A DNA stretch of 64,000 nucleotides from the NCBI GenBank assembly GCA_029582155.1, contig CM055905.1, forward strand, positions 4,466,062 to 4,530,061. The letters are read 5' to 3'. Below, in pieces: positions 1 to 14,100 of the stretch. The DNA is from Panopea generosa. Taxonomy: Eukaryota > Mollusca > Bivalvia > Adapedonta > Hiatellidae. Every line of letters begins with the position of its first letter. Position 1 is the stretch's first letter. The position numbers and the translations under genes were made by a program. The notes under the pieces were generated by a model. It saw only the letters and a program-made list of their open reading frames with translations, made no database searches and was not told the DNA's origin.

Positions 1-3000
1 ATGCTGGCTTATAATGACACCCTTCATACTAACCAGAAGTGAAAAACATACTCGACATGCTGGCTTATATTGACATCCTTTATAACTAACCAGAAGTAGA
101 AAAAATACATGACATGGTGGCTTCTATTGACATCCTCCATAACTAACCAGAAGTGGAAAACATACATGAAATTCTGGCTTATAATGGCATCGTTCATAAC
201 TAAACATAAGTATAAAACATAATGACATGCTGGCTTATATTGGCATCATTCATAACTAAACAGAAGAACAAAACAATAATGACATGCTGGCTTATAATGA
301 CATCCTTCATAACTAACCGGAATGCAAACCATATATGACATGCTGGCTTATATTGACATCCTTCATAACTAAACAGAAGTAGAAAACATACATGACTTGC
401 TGGCTTATAATGACATCCTTCATAACTAACCAGAAGTGAAAAACATATATGACATGCTGGCTTATATTGACATCCTTCATAACTAAACAGAAGTAAAAAA
501 TATACATGACTTGCTGGCTTATATTGACATCCTTCATAACTAACCAGAAGAAGGAAACATACATGACATGCTGACTTATAATGACATCCTTCATAACTAA
601 CCAGAAGTAGAAAACATGCATGACATGCTGGTTTATATTGACATCCTTCATAAATAAACAGAAGAATAAACAAACATCATATTCTGGCTTATAATGACAT
701 CTTTCATTACTAACCAGAAGTAGAAAACATAATTGACATTCTGGCTTATAATGACATCCTTCATTACTAACTAGAACTGGAAAACATACATGACATTCTG
801 ACTTATATTGCCATCATTCGTAACAAAACATAATTTGAAAATATACGCAACATATTGGCTTATCTTGACATCCGTCATATATAAACAGAAGAACAAAACA
901 TACTTGACATGCTGGCTGATATTGCCAGTCTTCATAACTAACCAGAAGTTGAAAAGATTCATGACATGATGGCTTATAATGGCATCCTTCATAACATACC
1001 AGAAAGGGAAAACATACATGACATTCTGGCTTTTATTAACATCATTCATAACAAAACCGAAGTGGAAAACATACACGACATGTTGGCTTAAAATGACATC
1101 GTTCATAACTAACCAGAAGGAAAAAACATACATGACATGCTGGCTTATAATTACATCTTTCATAACTAACCAGGTGTTGAAAACATACACGGCATGCTGG
1201 CTGATATTGACACCTTTCATAACTAAAAAGAAGTGGAAAATATGCTGGCTTATAATGACATCTTTCATAACTAACCAGATGTAGAAAACATACATGACAT
1301 GCTGGTTTATTATGACATTCTTCATTACTAACCAGAAGTAGAAAACATACATGACATTTTAGCTTATAATGACATCCTTCATTACTAACTAGAAGTGGAA
1401 AACATACATGACATTCTGGCTTATATTGCCATCATTGATAACAAAACATAAGTTGAAAATATACATGACATATTGGCTTATCTTGACATCCGTCATAACT
1501 AAACAGAAGTAAAAAACATACACGACATGCTGGCTTATATTGACATCCTTCATAACTAACCAGAAGAAGAAAACATACATGACATGCATGCTTATAATGA
1601 CATCCTTCATAACTAACCAGAAGTAGAAAAACAAATATGACATGCTGGCTTATATTGACATCCTTCATAACTAACCAGAAGAAGAAACATACATGACATG
1701 TTGGCTTAAAATGACATCGTTCATAACTAACCAGAAGGACAAAACATACATGACATGCTGGCGTATAATAACATCGTTCATAACTAAACATAAGTATAAA
1801 ACATACACGACATGCTGGCTTGTATTGACATCCTTCATAACTAACCAGAAGTAGAAAAGATACACGACATGATGGCTTATAATGACATCTTTCATTACTA
1901 ACCAGAAAGAGAAACAAACATGACATGGTGGCTTAAATTGACATCCTTCATAACTATCCAGAAGTAGAAAACATACATGACATGCTGACTTATATTGACA
2001 TCTTTCATAACTAACCAGAAATAGAAAACATACACGACATTCTGGCTTATATTGACATCTTTCATAACAATCAAGAAGAAAAAAACATACATGACATGCT
2101 GGCTTATAATGACATCCTTCTTAACTATCCAAAAGTAAAAAACATACATGACATGCTGGCTTATATTGACATCCTTCATAACTAACCAGAAGTAGAAAAC
2201 ATACACGACATGCTGGCTTATAATGACATCCTTCATAAATAAAGCAGAAGTAGATAAAATACATGACATTTTGACTATATGACATCCTTCTTAATTGAAT
2301 CAGAAGTAGAAAACATACATGACATTCTGACTTATATTGACATCATTCATAATTCACAATAAGTGAAAAACTTACATGACATGCTGGCTTATTATGACAT
2401 GCTTCATAACTAAACAGAAAAAGAAAAAAATACTCGACATGCTGGCTTATAATGACATCCTTCATAATTAACCAGATGTAAAAAACATACATGACATGCT
2501 GGCTTATATTGATATCATTCATAAATAAACAGAAGTATAAAACATACATGACATTCTGGATTATATTGACATCATTCATAACTAACCAGAAGTGGAAAAC
2601 ATGCACGACATACTGGAATATAATGCCACCCTTCACAACAAACCAGAAGTGGAAGACATGCTGGCCTATAATGATATCATTTATAACTAACCAGAAGTAG
2701 AAAAAGTACATGACATGCTGGTTTATATTGACATCCTTCATAAATAAACAGAAGAAGATATCATACATCATATTCTGGCTTATAATGACATCCTTCATTA
2801 CTAACCAGAAGGAGAAAACATACATGACATTCTGGCTTATAATGACATCCTTCATTACTAACTAGAACTGGAAAACATACATGACATTCTGGCTTATATT
2901 GCCATCATTCATAACAAAACATAAGTTGAAAATATACGCGACATGTTGGCTTATCTTGACATCCGTCATAAATAAAGAGAAGTAGAAAACATACTTGACA

Positions 3001-6000
3001 TGCTGGCTGATATTGACAGCCTTCATAACTAACCAGAAGTGGAAAAGATTCATGACATGATGAATTATAATGGCATCTTTCATAACTTACCAGAAAGGGA
3101 AAACATACATGACATTCTGACTTATATTGACATCATTCATAACAAAACAGAAATGGAAAACATACACGACATGATGACTTATATGGACATCCTTCATAAC
3201 TAACAAGAAATGAAAAACATACATGACATGCTGGCTTATAGTGACACCCTTCGTAACTATCCAGAAGTGAAAACATACATGACATGCTGGCTTATAATTA
3301 CATCTTTCATAACTAACCAGGTGTTGAAAACATACACGACATGATGGCTGATATTGACATCTTTCATAACTAACCAGAAGTGGAAAATATGCTGGCTTAT
3401 AACGACATCTTTCATAACTAACCAGATGTAGAAAACATACATGACATGCTGGTTTATTATGACATTCTTCATTACTAACCAGAAGTAACAAACATATATG
3501 ACATTCTAGCTTATAATGACATCGTTCATTACTAACTAGAAGTGGAAAACATACACGACATGCTGGCTTATATTGACATCCTTCATAACTAACCAGAAGA
3601 AGAAAACATACATGATATGCTGGCTTATATTGACATCCTTCATAACTAACCAGAAGTAGAAAACATACATGACATGTTGGCTTATATTGACATCCTTCAT
3701 AACTAACCAGAAAAAGAAACATACATGACATGCTGGCTTATAATGACATCGTTCATAACTAAACATAAGTATAAAACATACACGACATGCTGGCTTGTAT
3801 TGACATCCTTCATAACTAACCAGAAGTAGAAAAGATACACGACCTGATGGCTTGTAATTACATCTTTCATTACTAACCAGAAAGAGAAACAAACATGACA
3901 TGGAGGCTTAAATTGACATCCTTCATAACTATCCAGAAGTATAAAACATACACGACATGCTGGCTTATAATGACATCCTTCATAAATAAAGCAGAAGTAG
4001 AAAAACATACATGACATTCTGACTATATGACATCCTTCATAATTAAACCAGAAGTAGAAAACATACATCACATTCTGACTTATGTTGACATCCTTCATAA
4101 TTAACAAGAAGTGAAAAACTTACATGACATGCTGGCTTATATTGACATCATTCATAACTAACCAGAAGTGGAAAACATGCACGACATACTGGAATATAAT
4201 GCCACCCTTCACAACAAACCAGAAGTGGAAGACATGCTGGCCTATAATGATATCATTCATAACTAACCAGAAGTAGAAAAAGTTCATGACATGCTGGTTT
4301 ATATTGACATCCTTCATAAATAAACAGAAGAAGAAATCATACATCATATTTTGGCTTATAATGACATCTTTCATTACTAACCAGAAGTAGAAAACATATA
4401 TGACATTCTAGCTTATAATGACACCCTTCATTACTAACTAGAAGTGGAAAACATACATGACATTCTGGCTAACATTGCCATCATTCATAACAAAACATAA
4501 GTTGAAAATATACACGACATGTTGGCTTATCTTGACATCCGTCATAACTAAACAGAAGTAAAAAACATACACGACATGCTGGCTTATATTGACATCCTTC
4601 AAAACTAACCAGATGAAGAAAACATACATGATATGCTGGCTTATAATGACATCCTTCATAACTAACCAAAAAAAAGAAACATACATGACATGCTGGCTTA
4701 TAATGACATCGTTCATTACTGAACATAAGTATAAAACATACACGACATGCTGGCTTTTATTGACATCCTTCATAACTAACCAGAAGTAGAAAAGATACAC
4801 GACCTGATGGCTTATAATGACATCTTTCATTACTAACCAGAAAGAGAAACAAACATGACATGGTGGCTTAAATTTACATCCTTCATAACTATCAAGAAGT
4901 ATAAAACATACAAGACATACTGACTTATATTGACATCTTTCATAACTAACCAGAAATAGAAGACATACACGACATTCTGGCTTATATTGAAATCCTTCAT
5001 AACTATCCAGAAGTAAAAAACATACATGACATGCTGACTGATATTGCGTCCTTCATAACTATCCAGAAGTAGAAAACATACACGACATTCTGGCTGATAT
5101 TGACATCTTTCGTAACTATCCAGAGGTAAAAAGACATACACGACATTCTGGCCTATATTGACATCCTTCATAACTATCCAGAAGTAAAAAACATACACGA
5201 AATGCTGGCTTATATTGACATCCTTCTTAACTAACCAGAAGAAGAAAACATACATGACATGCTGGCTTATAATGACATCCTTCATAACTAACCAGAAGTA
5301 GAAAAACAAATATGACAGGCTGGCTTATAATGACATCCTTCATAACTATCCAGAAGTAAAAAACATTCATGACATGCTGGCTTATATTGACATCCTTCAT
5401 AACTAACCAGAAGTAGAAAACATACACTACATGCTGGCTTTTAATGACATCCTTCATATCTTACCAGAAAGGGAAAACATACATGACATTATGGTTTATA
5501 TTGACATCATTCATAACAAAACAGAAGTGGAAAACATACACGACATTCTGGCTTATAATGACATCCTTCATAACTAAAGCAGAAGTAGAAAACATACATG
5601 ACATTCTGACTATATGACATCCTTCATAATTAAACCAGAAGTAGAAAACATACATGATATTCTGACTTATATTGACATCCTTCATAATTAACAAGAAGTG
5701 AAAAACTTACTGACTTGCTGGCTTATAACGACATCCTTCATAATTAACCAGATGTAGAAAACATACATGACATGCTAGCTTATATTGATATCCTTCATAA
5801 CTAACCAGAAGTAGAAAACATACATGACATTCTGGATTATATTGACATCATTCATAACTAACCAGAAGTGGAAAACATAAACGACATACTGGAATATAAT
5901 GACACCCTTCACAACAAACCAGAAGTGGAAGACATGCTGGCTTATAATGATATCATTCATAACTAACCAGAAGTAGAAAACATACATGACATGCTGGTTT

Positions 6001-7617
6001 ATATTGACATCCTTCATAAATAAACAGAAGAAGAAATCATACGTCATATTCTGGCTTATAATGACATCCTTCATTACTAACCAGAAGTAGAAAACATACA
6101 TGACATTCTGGCTTATAATGACATCCTTCATTACTAACTAGAACTGGAAAACATACATGACATACTGGCTTATATTGCCATCATTCATAACAAAACATAA
6201 GGTAAAAATATACACGACATGTTGGCTTATCTTGACATCCGTCATAAATAAACAGAAGTAGAAAACATACACGACATGCTGGCTTATATTGACATTCTTC
6301 ATAACTAATCAGAAGTGGAAAACATTCATGACATGATGGCTTATAATGGCATCCTTCATATCTTACCAGAAAGGGAAAACATACATGACATTATGGCTTA
6401 TATTGACATCATTCATAACAAAACAGAAGTGGAAAACATACACGACATGATGACTTTTTAACACCCTTTTTAACTAACCAGAAATAGAAAACATACACGA
6501 CATGAAGAATTATATTGACATCCTTCATAAGTAAACCAGAAGTAGAAAAAAATAATATTCTGAATTATATTGACATCCTGCATAAATAACCAATGAAAGA
6601 AAAACATACATGACATGCTGGCTTATAATGACATCTTTTATAACTTACCAGGTGTTGAAAACATACATGACATGCTGTCTGATATTGACATCTTTCATAA
6701 CTAACCAGAAGTAGAAAACATACATGACATGCTGGTTTATTATGACATCCTTCATAACTTACCAGAAATAGAAAACATACATGACATTCTGGCTGATAAT
6801 GACACCTTTCATAACTAACCAGAAGTAGAAAACATACATGACATTCTGGCTTATATTGACATCCTTCATAATTAACCAGAAGTAGAAAACATTCATGACA
6901 TGCTAGCTTATAATGACACCTTCATAACTAACTAGAAATAAAAAACATACACGACATGATGAATTATAATGACATCCTTCATAACAAAACAGAAGTAGAA
7001 AACATACATGACATGCTGGCTTGTAATGACATCCTTCATAACTAGCCAGAAGTTGAAAACATACGACATGCTGGCTAATATTGACATCTTTCATAACTAA
7101 CCAGAAGTAGAAAATATACATGACATGCTGGCTTATATTGACATCCTTTATAACTAACGAGAAGTGGAAAAAAATATACATGACATGCTGGCTTATAATG
7201 ACATCCTACAAACTAACCAGAAGTGGAAAACATACATGACATGCTGGCTTATAATGACATCCTTCATAACTAACCCTAAGTAGAAAACATATATGACATT
7301 CTGACTTATATTGTCATCCTTCATAACTAGCCAGAAGTAGAAAACATACATGACATGCTGGCTTATATTGTCATCCTTCATAACTAACAAGAAGTTGAAA
7401 ACATACACGACATGCTGGCTCATATTGACATCCTTCATAACTAACCAGAAGTTGAAAACATACATGACATGCTGGTTTATTATGACATCCTTCATAACTT
7501 ACCAGAAATAGAAAACATACATGACATTCTGGCTCATATTGACATCCTTCATAACTAATCAGAAGTAGAAAACATACATAACATGCTGGGTTATATTGAC
7601 ATCCTTCATAACTGTAA
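1..7617. repeat. 57-bp minisatellite array (part 1)
   Basis: About 130 imperfect copies of a 57-bp unit, recognisable by the core GACATCCTTCATAACTAACC followed by AGAAGTAGAAAACATACATG. The unit is exactly 19 codons, so long open frames appear on the minus strand as a degenerate 19-residue repeat (around LVMKDVNISQHVMYVFYFW). They have no consistent start, signal peptide or domain and are taken as by-products of the period. A diagnostic variant unit (CTTATCTTGACATCCGTCAT) recurs near 860, 1475, 2950, 4525 and 6215, so blocks of roughly 1.5-1.7 kb have been copied as higher-order repeats. The array runs off the left edge. Confidence 0.95.
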
Positions 7618-8718
7618 CAAGGTTAACATTTTTACACATACAATGACTACACATAACTCTTAAGCTTTAACAATACTTTTTCTGTATAGGTACATTAATT
7701 ACATAAATGATAGTGAAGACTTTTTATATGTAGACTGCACAGTATAAAAGGGTCAGTTGTATTGGTTATTTGAGAGAGGAAGATGTGTTGTGTTGCATAA
7801 AGGTCTGGGACATTACATAGAGATAGGAAAATGATTTGTTGAAGTGAAGTTGAATGCAAGATGAGGCGAGAATGATGATATGAAGTTGATAATCAAGAAT
7901 TCTAGTGAAGTTTGGTGAGTGAAACATTGTTAATATTTAATATTGCTGGAATTATGTTTTTGTCTTATATTAGGTATCGCATAAATTCAAATATATTTTG
8001 CGATGTAATACAATATTGATATGTAAATACGATTTACGCGGGAAAATTATTATTAAATTCATCAATACCTTTTCTATAAAGTAAAAGCAATTTCCTTTTA
8101 ATTATAGAAATATCTCCTCCTTTTTGGTCTTGGTGAAGAATAGATGGAATGTCGATTTGTAGACCATAAAATTACGAAGCACCAAGATGAGTACATATTG
8201 ATTCTATGGTGGACAAGAATTTCCAAAACGTCAGCGTGTTAGAGAATGGAACTCTGAGACGTGACAAACAGTTGATATATAATTATATTCTTGGATACAC
8301 GACGTATATAGATTCCATGGTGACGTGAAATTCCACGACTAGATATGCTATGATATAGCATTTATTCTATGAAGATGTGAAGTGCATAAATTATAAGAAA
8401 TATAAAACAATTATACAGTGCAGAAGTAACATAAAATCTAACATTTTATGATATATGCTACTAGTTGTTGTGTTACAATATATTACAGTTTAGTCTGTTT
8501 GAGTGGAAAATTGATATATAATATATCAATATATTGTCATACATTATATTTTTTTTGAGTCCACATTTTCTCTTCTTAAACTATCTCTAACTTTTCTATC
8601 TAACTATGTCTCTGATTTATTAAATAGAATTACATTACATAAATTTATACTGGTGTAATAGTTGTTTATGATAACAATATCTTTACTGAACAAAATGACA
8701 ACATAAACTTTGTCGCAA
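7618..8718. other. Non-repetitive segment interrupting the 57-bp array
   Basis: The 57-bp repeat stops near 7617 and resumes near 8719 with the same unit in the same orientation. The 1.1 kb between is AT-rich, has no long open frame and no recognisable tRNA-like head. The two ends show only a weak possible inverted similarity, so insertion of a mobile element is possible but not shown. Confidence 0.6.
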
Positions 8719-9945
8719 TAACTATCCAGAAGAGATAAACGTACAAGACGTAACTAACCAGAAGTGGAAAACATGCACGACATGCTGGCTTCTATTGACA
8801 TCCTTCATAAGTAACCAGAAGTAGAAAATATACATGACATGCTGGCTTCTATTGACATCCTTCATAAGTAACCAGAAGTGAAAAACATACATGACTTGCT
8901 GGCTTATAATGACATTCTTCATAACTATCCGGAAGTGACAAACGTACATGATATGCTGGCTTATATTGACATCCGTTAAAACTAACCAGAAGTGGCAAAA
9001 CATACTTGACATGATGGCTTATAATGACATCCCATATAACAAACCAGAAATGGAAAACATACATGACATGCTTGCTTATAATGACATCCTTCATAATTAA
9101 CCCGAAGTAGAAAACATACATGACATGCTGGCTTATAATGACATCCTTCATTACTAACAAGAAGTTCAAAACATACACGGCATGCTGGCTTATATTAACA
9201 TCCTTCATAACTAAACAGGAGTAGAAAACATACATGACGTTCTGGCTTATAATGACATCCTTCATAACTAACAAGAAGTTCAAAACATACACGGCATGCT
9301 GGCTTATATTTACATCCTCCATAACTAAACAGAAGTAGAAAACATACATGACATTCTGGCTTATAATGACATCCTACATAACTAACCAGAAGTGGAAAAC
9401 ATGCACGACATGCTGGCTGATATTGATACCCTTCATAACTAACCAGAAGTGAAAAACATACATGTCATGCTGGCTTATATTGACATCTTTCATAACTATC
9501 CAGAAGTAGAAAACATACATGACATTCTGGGTAATATTGGCATCATTCATAACTAAACAGAAGAAGAAAACATACATGACATGCTGGCTTATAATGACAT
9601 CCTACATAACTAACCAGAAGTGGATAACATGCACGACATGCTGGCTGATATTGACATCCTTCATAACTAACCAGAAGTAGAAAATATACATGACATGTTG
9701 GCTTCTATTGACATCCTTCATAAGTAACCAGAAGTGAAACACATACTGGCTTACATTGACATCCTTCATAACTAAGCAGAAGAAGAAAACCTGCACGATA
9801 TTCTGGCTTATATTGACATCCTTCATAACTAATCAGAAGTAGAAAATATACATGACATGCTGGCTTATATTGACATCCTTCATAAATAACCAGAAGTAGA
9901 AAACATACACGACATGCTGGCTTATATTGAAAACAAGCATGGCAC
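8719..9945. repeat. 57-bp minisatellite array (part 2)
   Basis: About 21 further copies of the same 57-bp unit in the same orientation. The last recognisable unit ends near 9930 and passes into non-repetitive sequence. The minus-strand open frames here (for example 8849-9349) are again the 19-residue periodic by-product. Confidence 0.93.
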
Positions 9946-10515
9946 CGAATTTCATCCTCCGTAAATAACATGATGTGAAAACATGCATGACGTATAATCG
10001 TGGTAGTTTTCAAAAAAAAACAAGTCACTATCTAATATTTTTAAAAGTTTGCGTTCCGACGCTGTCTTCAAATCTATTATTAGATATAATAAGGCAGTCG
10101 CCATCCCGTATTTAGAAATTCTTATTTGAGGTGAACGTGATAAAATGGGCAATTGGCTAAGAACAAAATGTTAAAAGCGCCCTCTGGTGATCCCAAGGCT
10201 TAAATCCGTGCTAAAATTATTCAATGCCATTTGGTGTTGCATTACTAAACAATTTTTGAACCCATTGCAATGTTAGATTGTGTTATAATTTGTTCTACTG
10301 TAAGCATATAATCATGCACCGAAGCGTCCTCGGACTGATAAGAATGCAGTGTTTACTTCTAAAAGCATTTATGATATATAGACTTTATCAGTGGATAAAC
10401 GATTGTTGACATATATGTGTACTAGATCGACTGGGAAGTTCAAATATAATGTCATAGATATGAGTGCTCCTTCCAACAGGACATTTTAAACGAGATACAA
10501 CAAAGGCAGAACAAA
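9946..10515. other. Non-repetitive region upstream of the predicted start exon
   Basis: About 570 bp between the minisatellite and the predicted ATG exon. This is where a promoter and 5' UTR of the three-finger gene would lie if exon 1 is the first exon. I see no convincing TATA box at a suitable distance and no other gene, and an upstream non-coding exon cannot be excluded. Confidence 0.4.
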
Positions 10516-10525
10516 ATGGCAAAAC
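10516..10525 (+). CDS. Exon 1 coding part: start codon and first residues of signal peptide
   Basis: ATGGCAAAAC is followed directly by GTGAGTG, a good 5' splice site. It ends in phase 1. Joined to exon 2 it gives MAKLSIFVILVFLISIGY, a typical signal peptide with a charged N-terminus and a hydrophobic core. Only ten coding bases are present, so the call rests on the join. A different first exon is possible. Confidence 0.55.
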
Positions 10526-11081
10526 GTGAGTGAACCTTCTTCTTTTACTGTTCAGCTTGTTGTTACGTAATGATGGTATGTTTGTTTATTTGATATGATG
10601 AAAGCAGTCGAAAATGAAAGAAATATTGTGTCAGCACACTAAAAACACCAACAAACTCGGTGACCACAATATATATGACCTAGCAATGGAGCCATCTTTA
10701 TTTTCTAGTCTGAAATTCATATTCATAATACGGACGCTTGACATATATATTATCTCCCTTTATGAAGTTAAATATATATGAATTCACTGTATCTATATGA
10801 TCTAACGGGTTTATAAATCTGTCCTTTATAAAGCATGTGAGTAGTCATGAATCCTTAACTGGATCCTACTCATATAAAGCTATCACTCCATGTATGTAAA
10901 TTTGTCCACCCTGTCCAGATGTGTTGCATGTAATTCCATAGTATATAAGTCATGGTCGACACCAAATTTATTGGTTTGGCAGAGGCCTTGATATTGTATC
11001 TATGGTTTACATTGTAGCTAGGCGCATTCGCCGTAATCTGGTCTGTACATTTATGTCTTGGTTATTCACAAATAATTATCT

Positions 11082-11119
<38 letters not shown>

Positions 11120-14100
11120 CATCTGTTTTTGCAACCATAATATTTGTATTTGTTGCAGCAAGCACTTCCTAATCTCTCATTCCTCTCTAAATGTATATGT
11201 TATGAAGAAAAAAAGTCGGCCAAATAGATACATGTAATGCTTGTTTAGAGGTCGACGATGTTATGGACGCCATTGACCTGATGTTGACGTTATTTGTTCC
11301 AAAATTACCCAATCCAGATATTTAAAAAATACAAATACTTCATAATCGATATTAGCATACTGACGTGATCGTTCAATGAGTGACGTCATCAATGTAAATA
11401 ACTAACAAAACAAACAAACAAACAAAAGGGGCGGTAGTGTAATGGAAAGAGTGTTGACCGCTCATGTCAGTGGTTGCGAGTTCGATCCCCAGCTCGACCC
11501 GATGTCTCTCATAAAACACTCAGTACTAGTTCTACCTAGAAAGCGAACTTGAGAGCGGTTCATATAGCTCTGAGCTTTCATTGCAATCGAGCTAAAATAT
11601 ATTAGTATAAACTAAACTAACAAATAAATATTTTATTAGGCACAAACTTGTGTGTAAATAGCCAACACAAATATTACAACAGTATAGTGAAAACATGAAA
11701 ATAAAGTTATCAGAGAAGTAAATAAAATTAGTAATTATTGGTTAAATACAATTTAACCATCATAGTTATGTTATTAATTTATCAATTTTCTGTAAATATA
11801 AGCCATTATGGCTGAAAGTTAAATATTAACTCTTAAGTTTTATATAAATTTCGATAACTGAAAAATTTCGATGTTAAACAATGCTTGGCTCGAACAACCC
11901 TTAATTCGAAATATTTTGTCCCGTCCTGTCGGGTTCGAGTCATCGAAGTTCTACTGTACTTTATTTTAAAATACTATCTATGACGAAAACGTTTGGACAA
12001 CGTTAAATGTCACACCGACGTTTAATGTCGCAACTAACGTTATATGTCGCAAGACTGGTGTTAAATGTCACAAGCAAAGCTAATGTCGCAAAATCACCTG
12101 TCTCTAAATGTCGCACTTTTAACGCTAAATGTCGCAAGTTTTGTATCACTGGTATATGTCGCAACCCCAACGGTAAATGTCGCAGTTTTATTAGTGCAAA
12201 AATATAGTAAAATTGCAACGATTGATATAGTCGTATCATCTAAAATAAAGATGAAAGGATATGTTATTTTGATATTTTGAGCTTGCCATCTGATGTTGTG
12301 AAGTCTGGTGCGGTGCGGTGCGGTGCGGTCTGATTGTCTGTCAGGTTTGTAATAAGTGTATGTTCGGCCACCCGTCTGATGTATGACTTAATTTGCATTC
12401 ATTATTAGGCAAACAATCGCTGGAAATGGCATTTAGCTCTTTGCTTTAGAGTATCTACTTATAACTGGCATTGATTTAAAGGGGTAAACAAATACAAATA
12501 CAGCAGCTGTTGCATATGAAGGTGTGTAAACCATAAACGTATGTACCCATAAACCAATTTGTTTATTATGTGCTTGGCAAAATAAGTGAATCATCACACC
12601 GAATATGAGGCAGTTCAACCAGACAACCATGGTGTCTATATTTTGACTATAGTTTGACTAAAGAATGATCGAACTATATATTTCTGGTTCGACTACAAAG
12701 ATGTCGTTCTCAAACCACCGGTTCACTTACCGTTTCAATTTAGTGGAGTCTCACCGTAAGAAAAACCAAAGTCATTTGATCAATTTAAATGGACAGTGCC
12801 TGTATCAAACATCGGTTTATCCTATATATAAGTTAAAATATGTATTTATGCGATGGAATCAAGATTGTTGATCACTTGACGTTGATCATGTCACTCAATA
12901 GCGCAGTAAGTCGGGCTTGTTTTTTTTTCTGTATATCGGTGTTCGATCCTGTAGCGAGAATACCCTTTTATGTCCCTTTATACATTTATAACCCTAAACT
13001 CTAACAAATGATGTTTTGACCTTTGGCATTGTGTAGAAAGGTCATTCGTCTACTGGTATCGTGAGGGGAAGTTATGAATTGCTAGCAATATAATTTCATT
13101 TGTGTTTTACGGCACAAAACGCACTAAAGTAGAGCTGTAAGTACTGATTAGGAACTAAAGAACCCAGAGAGCCGTTGCAAGTTAGTTTGATATTCGTTTT
13201 CCGTCTTTTGATATTAAAGTATGTAACTAGTATGTCCAAGAACCTGATACCTCCCGAACCAGGTATATTAACCACTAATGAAATTGCAGGGAATTCTATG
13301 CCTGTTCCACAATTCATAGCAATTGAACGCTTACCAAACTATGACGTCATTTGAACTTTCAGTTGAAGCAACTGACCAATCAACGTGCTTAAATGCAATT
13401 TCCCAACATTGCTATTTAACGGACCCAATAGGGAGAGGTGTCCGTACTACAGATTAAGTATGTACCTCTTTAACGTTTGGGTCTGAGAAGTTTAAGTTAG
13501 GGTAAGTTGCAAGTTTAGACGAAATACGAATGTCAATCTAACTTCAGTCTACCCGATCAGACCTTCATTATAACGATGTATGCAATACAAGAACTCCTGG
13601 GGGGAAGATATAAACAAAAATAATTCTATGCTATGAACTTTCATCATCCTGGCCTTTATCCACGCAAACTTAATTTTACAATCTAAGCAGGCCAGAGAAT
13701 CAATATATAATTGATATGCAACTGCAATACTTTAGTTTGAAATTTAACAATGAATTTCCGGACATATCATCTGCAATACAAGTAACTGAGCGTCACCAGA
13801 GTCAGTTTATACAATAAATTCTGTTATCTACAATTGTGTGGTTTGTTAACGACTCTATACTACATGTATAATGGAGAGCTCAATAGTAAAGTAGCTCGTA
13901 GAACATCAAATCCGGCTTTAGCGGTGCGCATTATGGTCTTCGTGACCGATTTGATCTACGTCACTGTGTCTATAGGAACACACTTGGGTTGATTTACCGC
14001 CGTAACACCAATGAAATACTGTTGAAAAAACAACCCTTACGTTTAAACTCAAAACAAACAAAAATACGCCAGTAATGATAAAAAAAAATGTATATTAAAT

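Noticed and set aside
1-9945. Many minus-strand open frames of 70-214 codons as repetitive proteins
   Set aside because: They follow from a 57-base (19-codon) unit without stops in those frames. They overlap in several registers and have no signal peptide, stable start or domain.
12003-12280. Small proteins on both strands in the TAAATGTCGCA region
   Set aside because: Frames on both strands and in the inverted arm at 14.6-14.8 kb reflect the short subrepeat, not coding.
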